NCBI GenBank assembly: GCA_036925085.1
Contig: JAUPFP010000007.1
Location: 6,777,728 to 6,841,727, forward strand
Direction of reading: 5' to 3'
DNA from: Brachycybe producta
Lineage: Eukaryota; Arthropoda; Diplopoda; Playtdesmida; Andrognathidae
Length of the DNA stretch: 64,000 nt
Of this stretch, positions 24,353-40,876 are shown one piece after another. A program made the position numbers and the translations under genes. Position 1 is the stretch's first letter. Each line of letters begins with the position of its first letter. The notes beneath the pieces are model-generated. The model saw only the letters and a list, made by a program, of their open reading frames with translations, was not told the origin of the DNA and made no database searches.

Positions 24353-25146
24353 CCACCTTAAAAATGCAAGTATATCATTTATTTTGTTCCTGTAGCATTA
24401 GATGGCGCCACTAGCCCTCCTATACAAATGATCTGCCACTCTTTTTCACGCAAACTTTTAATTACGTCGGTTTACTCTCTTCACTTATATTGTATTCTGG
24501 GTAAGTTTATCACGTGCTGACAATAGGTTGTTTTGGACGCAGTAGTTTGCCACCTATGGCGGTTGCAGGCGCCATCTACCTTGCATTTAGACAAGTATTT
24601 TTTTTATCTATGGAGCCCTCTTTAAAAAAAGGTTCTAATGTCTTCATTTATTATAGCAAGTCTTTCGTAAAGATTTATTCAATGTTCTCCTTTAAAGCAC
24701 TTTAGAAACAATCCCTTACAAAGTAAACCCTCTTCAATTCAATTGCTCATTTGAGTACGCACATACAAACGATGTGTTTGTGTTCGTTCAGCTTGAAATG
24801 TACAATTTGAAGTCGTGTATTTTGTACAACTTTTCAACCCACCTCTCCTCCACAAGTCACTTTATGAAACGGAAGAAAAAACACAACTTGAAAAGCTTCA
24901 CTTTAAGAAATTGGATTTTTTTTTTAAGTCCAATGGGGAAAACTCGGTTTAAAAAACAGTTGTTCTTCACTCCTTAAGAAAATTTACTTTTCCTTATTTT
25001 GTGTATTTTTCTTCATTGTTTATATAATCTCAGACGACTTTGTTTGGATGAACAACTTCTATTCAATGTGCTGGAGATTTAACTCGAAACTGACTTAAAA
25101 AAATGTTTCAAACTTATTTTATCTTGACAACTTGTATTATTATACA

Positions 25147-25570
25147 TTAGAGACATAGCGAAATTTCGTACGAAATTAAATTTACCGAAAATAATATAAT
25201 TTAAATTAAGTAATTTTATTTTCGTATAAGATTTCGTACTTTTAAGTTAGCGAAGCAAAACTTAAAAAACGAAAACATTCGCCTAATGCCTAGGACAAAC
25301 TATGTGTTCAACGTTGAACCCATAATATTTGGAGCCAACATTTTTGCCAGTTGGTTCCCAATTGATGAACCGGTCAGACTATGCGTTTCCGAGTTACGAA
25401 TGGTGGCTTATTGGTGGGGTGAACAAAAAAATAATTCGATAATTTCGTAATTTTTGTAATCATTTCATACGAAATCTTAAATTTTCAAACTAAATGAGAC
25501 GGAAGTGACGTCAATATCTAACATTTCTTAAATAAATTTATTTCGTACTAAATGTCGCTATGTCTCTTAT
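25147..25570. mobile_element. MITE with AGAGACATAGCG termini
   Basis: TAGAGACATAGCGAAATTTC at the left and GTCGCTATGTCTCTTA at the right are inverted. Subterminal TTCGTACGAAATT motifs repeat on both sides. Confidence 0.8.
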
Positions 25571-26174
25571 TACTTGGGAAAAATACACAATGATAAATAC
25601 ACAAACACCTGTTTACTGTTATTGAGATGTCAACGGTTCGCCAATTTATGGAACTGATAGAACCAGTTCGTCAGTATACGTCGAACTGATAAGAACTTGT
25701 TCCGAACCGAGTAGATTCGATCCGGTTTTACCCTTCGCCACCTCAAACTAATGTGCTGCGCAAATCTGCTAACATATATTGGGAACCGGTTCTAATCAGT
25801 TTGTCGATCTTGACGAACCAGTTCAAACGCATTAGCAGAATTGCGCAGCACGTTAGACTAGCTTGCTGCGCAAATCTGCGAATGCATATTGCGAACCAGT
25901 TCGTCAAGATCGACGAACTGATCAGATCCGGGAACCGATTTAACCGGATCTAAACCGAGTAGAAACGGTTCGGTACTACCCGTTGCCACCTCTATTTACC
26001 GTGTATTTACTTTAATAAATTCCTTTCTCTCTCTCTTTCTATAAATTCTCATATGTGAAAGGAACTACTATATAATGTCTTGTGACAAGATTTAAATCGA
26101 AGTTAAAAGTGTGTCACAACATGAGGCAACTGAGAATATAGAATGAAATTGAAACACTTTTTTTTTTCTCTTAA

Positions 26175-26572
26175 GCCGGGTACACATAATAATGAGTATA
26201 AACGCGAACGAAAAAGGGTGAGGACAGACGAATGCCTTAGTGTGTACATCGATCCGAGACAATCCGAACGGTCTCAGGTCATGTGGCATCGACCAAATTC
26301 TCTGCAAATCCAATCCACTCTGTGTCAGTGTTTCCGAAGAAAAAAAAAGTCATTCGACTTATGTACGATTTTTGCTCGACGGCGCAAACCAAGTTACCTG
26401 TTTGGTGATCAATGATCATCCATATTTGCAAATTAACAGTTTCTAGAATAACGAAGCTATCCTTAAGAAATGGACCTGTGCCTCATACTGTCTCGTTCGT
26501 TATGAAAATTTTCATCCAAGAAGCATTATTGTGTCATCACCCTTTCTCGTTCGTGCTTGTATGTGACCCGGC
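26175..26572. mobile_element. TTAA-flanked element B (piggyBac-like MITE)
   Basis: Exact TTAA at 26171-26174 and 26573-26576 flanks the imperfect TIR GCCGGGTACACATA / TATGTGACCCGGC. It is 398 bp. Overlapping open frames (26143-26446) have no recognisable domain. Confidence 0.9.
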
Positions 26573-26576
26573 TTAA

Positions 26577-27342
26577 GGCCGGTAGCAAACGAGGAAGCAG
26601 TTATCTAAAATCGCTGCATATGATATGCAGCTGTTAGCTTGCATCACGTGTGTGGATTGTTGTTAAAAGCAACCACTTTCAGGCAGCAAATGCTACGTTT
26701 CTTGAATTGACCCGGGTTCAATCCAGGCAGCAAGCATCATTAATCAAAACAATCTGCAAAATATGTCACAAAAAGATGATAGTCATGAGTGCATATAATA
26801 AACAAAATGTCACGTGGTCATAATACTGACAAAGAAATAAAACTAGTGCACTGATGTTTGACGAAGTTTAATTTTCTTCCATTGTTTTTTTTTTAAGATG
26901 GTTTATTAAAAGCTGATTTTCGAACTATGATTGAGCAAGATTGAGAGAAACTAGAAAATGTTTTAGAAACTAGAAAAGCTGCTCAATCACTTATGAGTAT
27001 TTTCATGTTGATATTTTTTCAAAATAAACTTTTTAGAGACAAATTTAAAAAAATATTGCTTAGGTACTTTCGAACTCGCATAAAAAAGCATATCTTGAAA
27101 GATACGTATTACCTACATGACTATCCCTTCTAGTTTTTAGAATACAATTACGTTTCTCTTCATTTTGCATCTAAAATGACAGCATAATCAGAGTTCGAGA
27201 AGCCCTGTTCACACTTTAAAACCCACATAATAACCAGCATGCTTAGTAAAAAAAATTGCTGTTTAGTTGAATTGAGACATTAAAATGGATTTTCACATAC
27301 AATTGGTTTTAAAAAATTGCTGCCTCGTTTGCTACTGCCGGC
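26577..27342. mobile_element. TIR element hosting an M2 insertion
   Basis: The left GCCGGTAGCAAACGAGG and right CCTCGTTTGCTACTGCCGGC are inverted. It directly abuts the right TTAA of element B. An M2 MITE occupies about 26898-27230, leaving roughly 430 bp of the original element. Confidence 0.8.
26898..27230. mobile_element. M2 MITE nested in a TIR element
   Basis: It contains GAAACTAGAAAAGCTGCTCA on the left and ACTATCCCTTCTAGTTTTTA on the right. The outer arms are AACTATGATTGAGC and CATAATCAGAGTTCGAG. Confidence 0.8.
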
Positions 27343-28057
27343 TACACAACAGACACAAATGGGTCCATGTAAGTTTGTGTATATTTTAGACCGGATCTTC
27401 ATCTAGATATCAGTGGAGTTTTCCAATAGACAAGTGTTAACAATCGCCTTAGGAAAAAAAAAAAAAAGAGAAAGAGGTGGAGTTATGATAACCTCTACCC
27501 TCTTTCACCATCAACCTACCCTCCCCCTCTCTATTATATGCTTCTATCAAGTTGTTTCGGCGTGAGAATGACACTTTTGATACTGTTCATCCATACATAT
27601 AACACCAAGAAATGGTTGAAACGGGGGGGGGGAGGGGGGTTACACATACAATAAGATGAATCCTTTGTGGGTTTCCCTCAGAAAAAAAAGGGGCAATCGA
27701 TAATCTCTTATAATACACCCTCTTCTTTTCTCACCCCAAGAAGACTGTTTCCATACTGAAATAAAAATGGACATGAGTATTTTTTCATCATCATCATCAT
27801 CATCATCATGATCAGCATTGAAATAATCTTGGAAATATATTTTTCTCCAATCTACAAATAAGTGAAGAAAAAAAAAACAAGTGATAAGCAACACTCTCTC
27901 CCCCTTACCCTTTTCATTTCTATAGCTGGATGGACCTGATTAATCCTCTGGTCAACTAACACCCCTCATACTTTGAGAAAAATAAGTTACAGAAAAGGAG
28001 TCGTAAAAATATCGCGATAAAGGTGTACAGTTCTCCTGTTTAGAGGCTAAGAAGTAA
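27343..28057. other. Gene-free stretch
   Basis: Poly-G run 27623-27632 and a (CAT)n run near 27787-27810. The aspartate run in the minus-strand open frame is a translation of that microsatellite. Confidence 0.55.
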
Positions 28058-28376
28058 CACCAATCAGCAAGATTCGTGAGTTTTATGTAATAATATCAAG
28101 CAAAAACTCGTTCTCAATTTGTGGCCCAAAGTGCGAATTATGAAGTAATCATCATCATTAGGAGCAACTGCAATTATGCTATTCCTAATCACGAAAGGCT
28201 GGTTAGAGGCTAGATGTCTAGTTACTATCAGTTGCCAACTAGAGTTCTAGCTTCTAATCAGTATTTTTTTCATTTTGAAGAATAAAAAAACAAGGATTGT
28301 TACTTCTACAGTTGGTCCTTGAGCCACAGACGGAGAAACAATTGCTTGATATTGCATAAAAATCCGAACTCTAATA
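28058..28376. mobile_element. Decayed hAT-like MITE, relative of 62201-62492
   Basis: It shares CTCAATTTGTGGCCCAAAG near the left and GCATAAAAATCCGAACTCTA at the right with the element at 62.2 kb, including the overall inverted layout. The termini are eroded and no target duplication remains. Confidence 0.65.
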
Positions 28377-29599
28377 ATCAGATAAGCATAAGTCACGAGT
28401 CGTAAGCTACGCCAACTTAACCAGAACCTAAAACTTTGTAAAAACCTTCAAAAAGTTAAACAATACCACGTCTGTCTTTGTGTTAGAAGCGAATTCCAGA
28501 TGGAAAGATCACGCATCGTGTGGAACCGGCCTCACTCAGTGAAATGACAAACAATAATTCCACTTGTCACTTGTCCAAAACAAATCTATATACAACTTCT
28601 TATTTACTCGCAAGTATTTTAATTCGATTATTAATGTCTGGCAAGTACGCCTTACTTCTTCAACAGCAGCAGCAGCATTTACAATACATGTATGTAGCTG
28701 TCAATCATTAAATTCAATAATCAATCAACCCTCTCAAAGTTTCTACCATTGCGTTATTGCAAATTTTTGCACCGATGTCAATCACTTTAGACTCTCAAAC
28801 AAATTTTATATTCACAAACCTTTAACCCACCCCCCCCCCACACAGAAATGTCAATCATAACATCACAACAAGCTTCAGTAAACTCCTCCCATTTTTACCT
28901 TAACGTCAACAAAAACTCTTGTTGTATTTGCTGCTTCAGTAATCTCTGCAAACGCAACAAAAACTTTCTTTATCTCATTCATTCTAGTAAAAAAATAAAA
29001 GACAACTCAAGACTGAAGAAGTTAATCGATTATTTAAAAGAAAAAAAAAATTTAAAATAAATAAATAATAAGAGAACTGTGATGAAAAAATCAATGATTG
29101 ATTTTGATGGCATTTTTCAAGCGACAAAAAACAACAACAAGGGGGGGGGGGGAAACGCTAATTGCGCTGAGAAACAGAAAAGGTGTGAAAAACAATACTA
29201 GAAACAGCACTATGACGTCATTAACAACTTAGAAAACGAGGGACTTAATTATAAAAAAAGTCATAAAATTGTGATACTCATACCTTATGATTTCTTATTT
29301 TATGACAATAATTATCATAATTTGCTTTTATGACTATTACAAGATTATACGCTAGATATGACAATTAACTGTCGTATGACAGTCTTATTTTCTTTCCGTA
29401 ATAAGCAAAGAGATGAAGGTGCGCGTGGAAGAGTCTTAAGAGAAGAGGTCAAAGGTTAAGCAATGGCATTCCCTTCGATTTCTTACCCTTTCTCGTGTGT
29501 AAATTGGGGAAAAAAAGAGCAGAAATGGGGGGGGGGGAAGGTAATGATGAACACTGATAATTATGTAAATATTATTAAGTGCAGTTGTTAGTTTGTTAC
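28377..29599. other. Beginning of the oaf first intron; no other exon seen
   Basis: It directly follows the oaf exon 1 donor on the minus strand. Poly-G runs lie at 29141-29152 and 29527-29537 and a CAG run near 28663. Plus-strand open frames at 28520-29060 lack recognisable domains. Confidence 0.5.
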
Positions 29600-29821
29600 C
29601 GCTTTGAAGTCGATAAAGATGGAAATGAGACTTCCCTCCGGTCTCTGAAACTCCAAAGTGACCGTGTCATCGGTCGTGTTGGCTAAAATCACCTCCTGAA
29701 GGACGTCGCCCCCTTGATTCTTAACGTTGATCACCAGTTGAGCGAACGAAGACGACGTACATAATAAGACACAACATAGAAACGGTGCTGAAAACACCAA
29801 AATAAGATCGCGTAAACTCAT
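29600..29821 (-). CDS. oaf: out at first (Oaf) protein, first coding exon
   Basis: This 222-bp exon encodes 74 residues. Residues 1-27 form a signal peptide (basic start MSLRD, then a hydrophobic leucine/cysteine core, cleavage probably after SSSFA). The mature start QLVINVKNQGGDV, the block EVILANTTDDTVTLEFQRPE and the end SLISIFIDFKA match the conserved N-terminal region of Oaf/OAF. These are small secreted proteins with a cysteine-rich C-terminus and poorly known function. The exon ends in phase 0 at AAAGCG|GTAACA. I chose the second ATG because it opens directly on the signal peptide; an in-frame upstream ATG would add nine polar residues. The next Oaf segment (FRALILGE-type) was not found at lower coordinates, so the rest of the gene probably lies beyond the window. 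The reading frame is intact. Confidence 0.87.
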
Positions 29822-29891
29822 TGTTTTTTGTTTTTTATAATAACACAAAAGAAGAAAACTTCCAAGAAAGAAGTCTCCTAAACAACAACAA

Positions 29892-29930
29892 TCACCGCCG
29901 CCTCCTCGTCTCTACCTCCGACGCCGCCAT
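29892..29930 (-). other. Candidate upstream ORF in the oaf leader
   Basis: AAGATGGCG opens a 12-codon frame (MAASEVETRRRR, stop TGA) about 70 nt upstream of the oaf start. The context is a strong Kozak match. This CG-richer segment (29880-30010) is the likely promoter and leader. Whether the transcript includes it is unknown. Confidence 0.45.
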
Positions 29931-30579
29931 CTTTAATCTTAACCCAATAATAACAATAATAAAATGCAATAGATATTTGTAGAGGGCGGTATTGTCTCCA
30001 TCCCAAGACTCTTTGCGCGAAATCGCCATTTTGAGTCACCCTTCGTTATTTTTACAATAATATTAAATTCGTCTCCGTAACACGGTTTTTTTTAAGTAAT
30101 TAGAGCGATTCAACAATTTTTAATCAATATTTAGTAACTTAAGGAGGAAACTTTAAAAATTTATATTCCATATAATAAATGAAAATGACTTTCGATTTTA
30201 ACATAATGAAGATTATTATCATTAACCATTATATTGCATTTTGACGTCACAAATAGCAGTGATTTGAATAGGATTTGTCGTCTGCAAAAGAACTAAAATG
30301 GCGCCTTGTCGTCCTTACTTATCCTAAAATAAAGAGTCCCTGCATAGCCTTTAAAAGATACATTAAGCGACATCTAGTGACGAAAAAGGATTTCACTGTT
30401 AATCCGTCAGCGTGATTCAAAACTCAATGCAAGCTCCCGTTCCCACCAGCCTATAATAATTTTATAGAATTTTAAGATTTTATAAACAATTTTTTTCCCA
30501 AAAACAAATATGAAATGAAACTTAAAAACTGTTCTTAAATTTAAAATACATTTAACTTTGAAAATAAACTTTTAAGACG
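29931..30579. promoter_or_regulatory. Probable oaf promoter and upstream region
   Basis: This is the sequence upstream of the oaf first exon on the minus strand. It has locally more CG (GCGCGAAATCGCC near 30013) than its surroundings, as expected near an animal promoter. No TATA box is assigned with confidence. Confidence 0.4.
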
Positions 30580-30825
30580 GTTTTAAAATGTAAACTTGTA
30601 AATGCCTTTTGAACTCTTGATTATTCTGTATTTCATGTGTAAAAATGGAAGATAAACTAGGAAGTATTTTAGAAACTAGAAGGGTAGCTCAATCACTAAA
30701 GAGTACTTTCATTTTGGCATCTTAAAATAACTTCATGAATTTGAAAATAATAACTAGTTTCTAAAACTTATTTTCTATTCATTTCCCCTCCTAAATGACG
30801 AAATAATCAAGCTCACCTTACATGG
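30580..30825. mobile_element. M2 MITE at the left edge of the segmental duplication
   Basis: GAAACTAGAAGGGTAGCTCA at about 30670 and AACTAGTTTCTAAAACTTAT at about 30755 are the two arms. The point where similarity to the second duplicon starts (about 30717) lies inside this MITE. Confidence 0.8.
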
Positions 30826-31197
30826 TCTCGACCGTTGACTATCACTGATTAATTATATACGGTAGTGATGTCATAACCATATGAATGTTTTTCTCTAAAA
30901 TTACATGAAAATAAAAAGCCTTATTTTATAAACATACAAAACGTCCTTGTGAGTTGTCCTCATGATCTCTATAAACAATGCTCTTAATTTAATACCAAAA
31001 CACAAATTTAAATTTCAGTTTTATTTTAGCGGCCAAAACATTTTTTAATATAAAAAACGGGATCGATTTTGTTCGGTTTTAATTTTACACAAAAAAAAAT
31101 TTTTTTTTGTATTTTAAGACCCTTTTTCCACTTTAGCAACCGATCCTCTTTAGTTGAGTGATCTGCTATTATTAACCACCCCCATAAATCCATTTAA

Positions 31198-31866
31198 GAG
31201 CCTAGATCCACGTCCATCTTGTTGTTTTGAACAGACGACAACGAGACAAGTAAGTGTTCTTATATGGTGTTACTAAAACTGCAAGAAATCGCCTCACAAT
31301 CGCTCAATTCAAATACAGTAAAGTGCAAAATGCAATAAAAAGTATTGTTCTTCACCTGCTCGATTTATATAATTTTTGAAAAGGTCCTATTTTTAAACAA
31401 GGTTCAAAGTCGTTCGTTTTCTTAACCCCATGTTAAACCCCACTGGCCCCAAAACCGTCCCACAAACATTTGAAAAACTCGTTAAAACTGATTTAGAACA
31501 ATAACAAAATAATTAGCACATATATTCATGTATGTTTCCTTTTTATAAATTTTGAAAAGGTCCTATTTTTTAATAACGTTTAAAATCGTACGTTTTTTAA
31601 CTCCATGTTAAGTCCCATAGGAGCAAAAAACCGTCACCCAAACATTTGAAGAACTCCCATTAAAACGACTTGAGAACAATCACACAAAAAATAGCACGTG
31701 CATTAATCTATTGGCTTCACCATGTTTTCTTTTTATAAGATTAGAACGCGAAATTATTTTTCTATTAATTATTATGTGACTTCGAACCGGGAGAAAAACG
31801 TTAAAAAACAACGATCGCAGCGCATACATTCGGAGAAATTTTGAAATAAACGATATATCTAGGCTC
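31198..31866. mobile_element. TTAA-flanked element A, copy 2, with matching empty site
   Basis: TTAA at 31194-31197 and 31867-31870 flanks GAGCCTAGAT and ATCTAGGCTC. It is the inverted, one-repeat-shorter relative of 4187-5086. The paralogous site in duplicon 2 (35630-35650, CCATTTAAGAAATTTG) lacks the element and has a single TTAA. This shows the element's exact ends and its TTAA target duplication. Confidence 0.95.
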
Positions 31867-32280
31867 TTAAGAAATTTGAAATGGAAAAACCAAAGTTCAG
31901 TCAATAAATAATCCAAATATTAAATCACAGTCATTAAAATTTGCATCACTTTTTGACCAAATTTTTTTTTAAAAAAAACTCAAAACACAACTAAGGCAGT
32001 ACAAAGAAAATTCATCTAACAATCTACTGCATCTTAAAAAAGAAACCATAGGTTTTAAGATCTTATCTGATGTTAAATTAAGAATGGTGGGTTCTTCTTC
32101 AAATATTTTAAAGAATGAAAATATGTCCTCAGAATATGTCCTACGTCGTTTGCAACCTGAAATGAGAATTAAAACTTACTAACTGAGAAAAAGCAAAAAA
32201 AATGTATTTGGACTTACGGTTTCCATTTTTTTAAAAAATAGAGAAACAAAAAACGGACAACTTCCTAAACATTTTTGTTC

Positions 32281-35060
<2,780 letters not shown>

Positions 35061-35862
35061 CTTAAAATAACTTCATGAATTTGAAAATAACTAATGAAAC
35101 AACCCATAACAGAATATAAAAACATGAAAATACCCTCAAGTGATTGAGCTAAACTTCTAGTTTCTAAAACTTATTTTCTATTCATTTCCCCCCTCCTGAA
35201 TGACGGAATAATCAAGAGAAAAAACAAGTTCACCTTACATGGTCTCGACCGTTGACTATCACTAATTATATACGGTCGTGATGTCATAAGGATCACGTCA
35301 ACAGTATTACCGTATGAATGTTTTTATCTGTAAAATTTACATAAAAATAAAGTCTTATTTCATAAACGTACAAACGTCCTTGTGAGTTGCCCTCATGATC
35401 TCTAAACAATGCTCTTAATTTAATATCAAAACACAAATTTAAATTTCAGTTTTATTTTAGCGGCCAAAACTTTTTTTAATATAAAAAACGGGATCGATTT
35501 TGTTCGGTTTTAATTTTACACAAGATTAACAAAAAAAATGATTTTTCTGTATTTTTAAGACCCTTTTTGTCCACTTTAGCAACCGATCCTCTTAATTTAG
35601 TTGAGTGATCTGCTATTAACCCCCCCATAAATCCATTTAAGAAATTTGAAATGAAAAAACCAAAGTGGACCAAAATTCAGTCAATAAATAATCCAAATAT
35701 TAAATCACAGTCATTAAAATTTGCATCACTTTTTGACTAATTTTTTTTTTAAAAACTCAACACAACTAATGTCCATAGGTTTCAAGATCTTATTCTGATG
35801 TTAAATTAAGAATGGTGGGTCCTTCTTGAAATATTTTAAAAAATGTAAATACGTCCTCAGAG

Positions 35863-37603
35863 CCCCCCCCCCCGGTCCCAAACCCAAATATCTCCCAAAA
35901 TGCCCCCCCCCCTTTCTCATTTGTCCCAAAAACGAATACTGTTGTCGTTGTACAATCATCCAGTAATGAAGTTAAACGAATCCTTCAACGTCAAGTTTCA
36001 TCTCAGAAGTCCACATACAAAAAAAAATGAGGTCCCACTTTTCTTTCAACAATCACAAGTTAAAAAACTTGATAACAAACAACACACAAGTTATCACATT
36101 TTAAACAAGAGTCACTATCTCTTTTCGTAAGAGATAAACACCAGAGAAATCCAGACTTTCCGAAATGAGTTACTTTTTAAAAGGTGGCTTTTTCTCATCT
36201 CTCGGGTTTTATGTCCACAGTGTGTTTTTGTCGTGTGTGTTTGTGGAGAAAAAACGATAGTTTCATTAAGAGGCTCACCTTCTTAACAAATAAAAAATCC
36301 ACATCGAAGTATTTTCCAAACGAATGCACACAAAAAAAAAATAGGACGTGGGATGGACCGACACAGAAGATCGAGACTTCAGAAAACAAAATATAGAAAA
36401 CAATTGTTCAGGCGTTTTTGCAGAAAAAAAATAACGTCCTCCGCGCCTGTTCTAAAACTTAGGCTTCGCACACAGTTAATCATTATTTTACAAGAGTTGC
36501 GCGACAACACAAAAACCTCGTGGATGGCGAGTGAAAAATGGAAAAGTTGGACTTTGAATCGAAATGAACGAAATGCGTTAAATGTATGAATGAATACAAA
36601 AACTAATTTTCGATTGTGGCAAATGAGAAAAAGACTGATTTTAAACAGTCGAATGTTATCATTTTTAATTATAAAGATTGAAATGTAATTTGTAAAGAAA
36701 AGTTGGATGCGACTGCAACAATATCGGAGAAGGACCCACCATTCTTAAGAAAATCTCGGCTAAATCCGTCGAGATATGCCGAATAAAGTTACAGCCGACT
36801 TATTAATTTTGCCCACAAATGAAATTTGTTCTGATTGAACAGAAAAAACGGAAAAAATTAAATTCCTCTTTGTATTGAAAAAAAAAAAAAGAAAAACCGT
36901 GCAGACGACAACGTTTTTAACTCAATTTGCCACAATCTTTTAGAAAAGTATTTTACAAAGAAACAACTTAGAAACAAGATGATTACTTTCGTCAATTACA
37001 CAATAAAAAATTTTCCTTTCTTTTTTTTTTAAAAAACTTCAATTAATTTCTTTTTTTAAGATTTATTTCGTTGCCGATTCGGCCGAAAGACTAAACAAAA
37101 CAAAAAAACTTGTCGAACTGACGAAAGTAAACATCGTTAACTTAAAACTTCTAACTAAAGTAGTTCGGAAAGAGTTGGGAAGAGAAGAAATAGAAAAAAA
37201 AATGTACACGTGGTGAACCGTTGCTTAACGATGTTTTCGTAAGATTCCTTAACGATGTTTTCATAAGATTCGCTACTTTAAAAGGAGGTCAAAGATAGAA
37301 AAAAAAAGCGAATGACAAAATTTTAGTTTTTCTTTTAACTTTAAATAACTTGTTATTTCATTGTCTTATCGAATAGAGGTTAAAAAAAAAGAAGGTGACG
37401 ACATTGAAATAACAGTTAATACAATAAAATTGTTTCAAGAGACATGGTCGAAACCACCACTTAACAAACTTCGCTTGGTTTGTCTTTATCTTTTCAAATT
37501 AAAAAATCTAAGAATATTTTTCTATCTGTGGCCTCCTTAAGTTTGCAAAACTTATGTCAATCCCACCAAAAAAAATAATAAAACCAAAAAAAGAAGCATT
37601 TGC
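35863..37603. other. 1.7-kb segment present only in duplicon 2
   Basis: It separates CCTCAGAGCC from GTGTTACGTCGTTTGC; in duplicon 1 the two sides are nearly joined (CCTCAGAATATGTCCTACGTCG). No terminal inverted repeat or target duplication is visible. It is AT-rich with C runs at 35863-35873 and 35903-35912. It lies just 3' of the DDX6 stop, so it may be 3' UTR and flanking sequence deleted from duplicon 1. An insertion here is the alternative. Confidence 0.7.
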
Positions 37604-37747
37604 TTGTGTTACGTCGTTTGCAACCTGAAATGAGAATTAAAACTTACTAACTGAGAAAAAGCAAAAAAATGTATTTGGACTTACGGTTTCCATTTTTTAA
37701 AAAAATAGAGAAACAAAAAACGGACGACTTCCTAAACATTTTTGTTC

Positions 37748-40876
<3,129 letters not shown>

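Larger units (their letters stand above)
23082..25994. mobile_element. 2.9-kb element with long terminal inverted repeats
   Basis: The ends TAGAGGTGGCAA and TTGCCACCTCTA border inverted arms of roughly 310-365 bp (23082-23400 and 25630-25994). The arms are full of CGGTTCGG, GAACCGGTTCT and TTTGCGCAGCACATTAG blocks. A second terminal-like motif (TAGAGGTGGTAAAA) occurs inside the left arm at 23236 and is mirrored near 25745. There is no transposase. The core is occupied by an M2 MITE (23980-24352) and another MITE (25147-25570). No clear target duplication is visible. Confidence 0.75.

Noticed and set aside
26143..26446. Overlapping open frames of 68-90 codons
   Set aside because: They fall across element B and its flank; no transposase motif.
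31680..31916. 78-codon minus-strand frame
   Set aside because: It crosses the right end of element A into flanking sequence, so it is a junction artefact.
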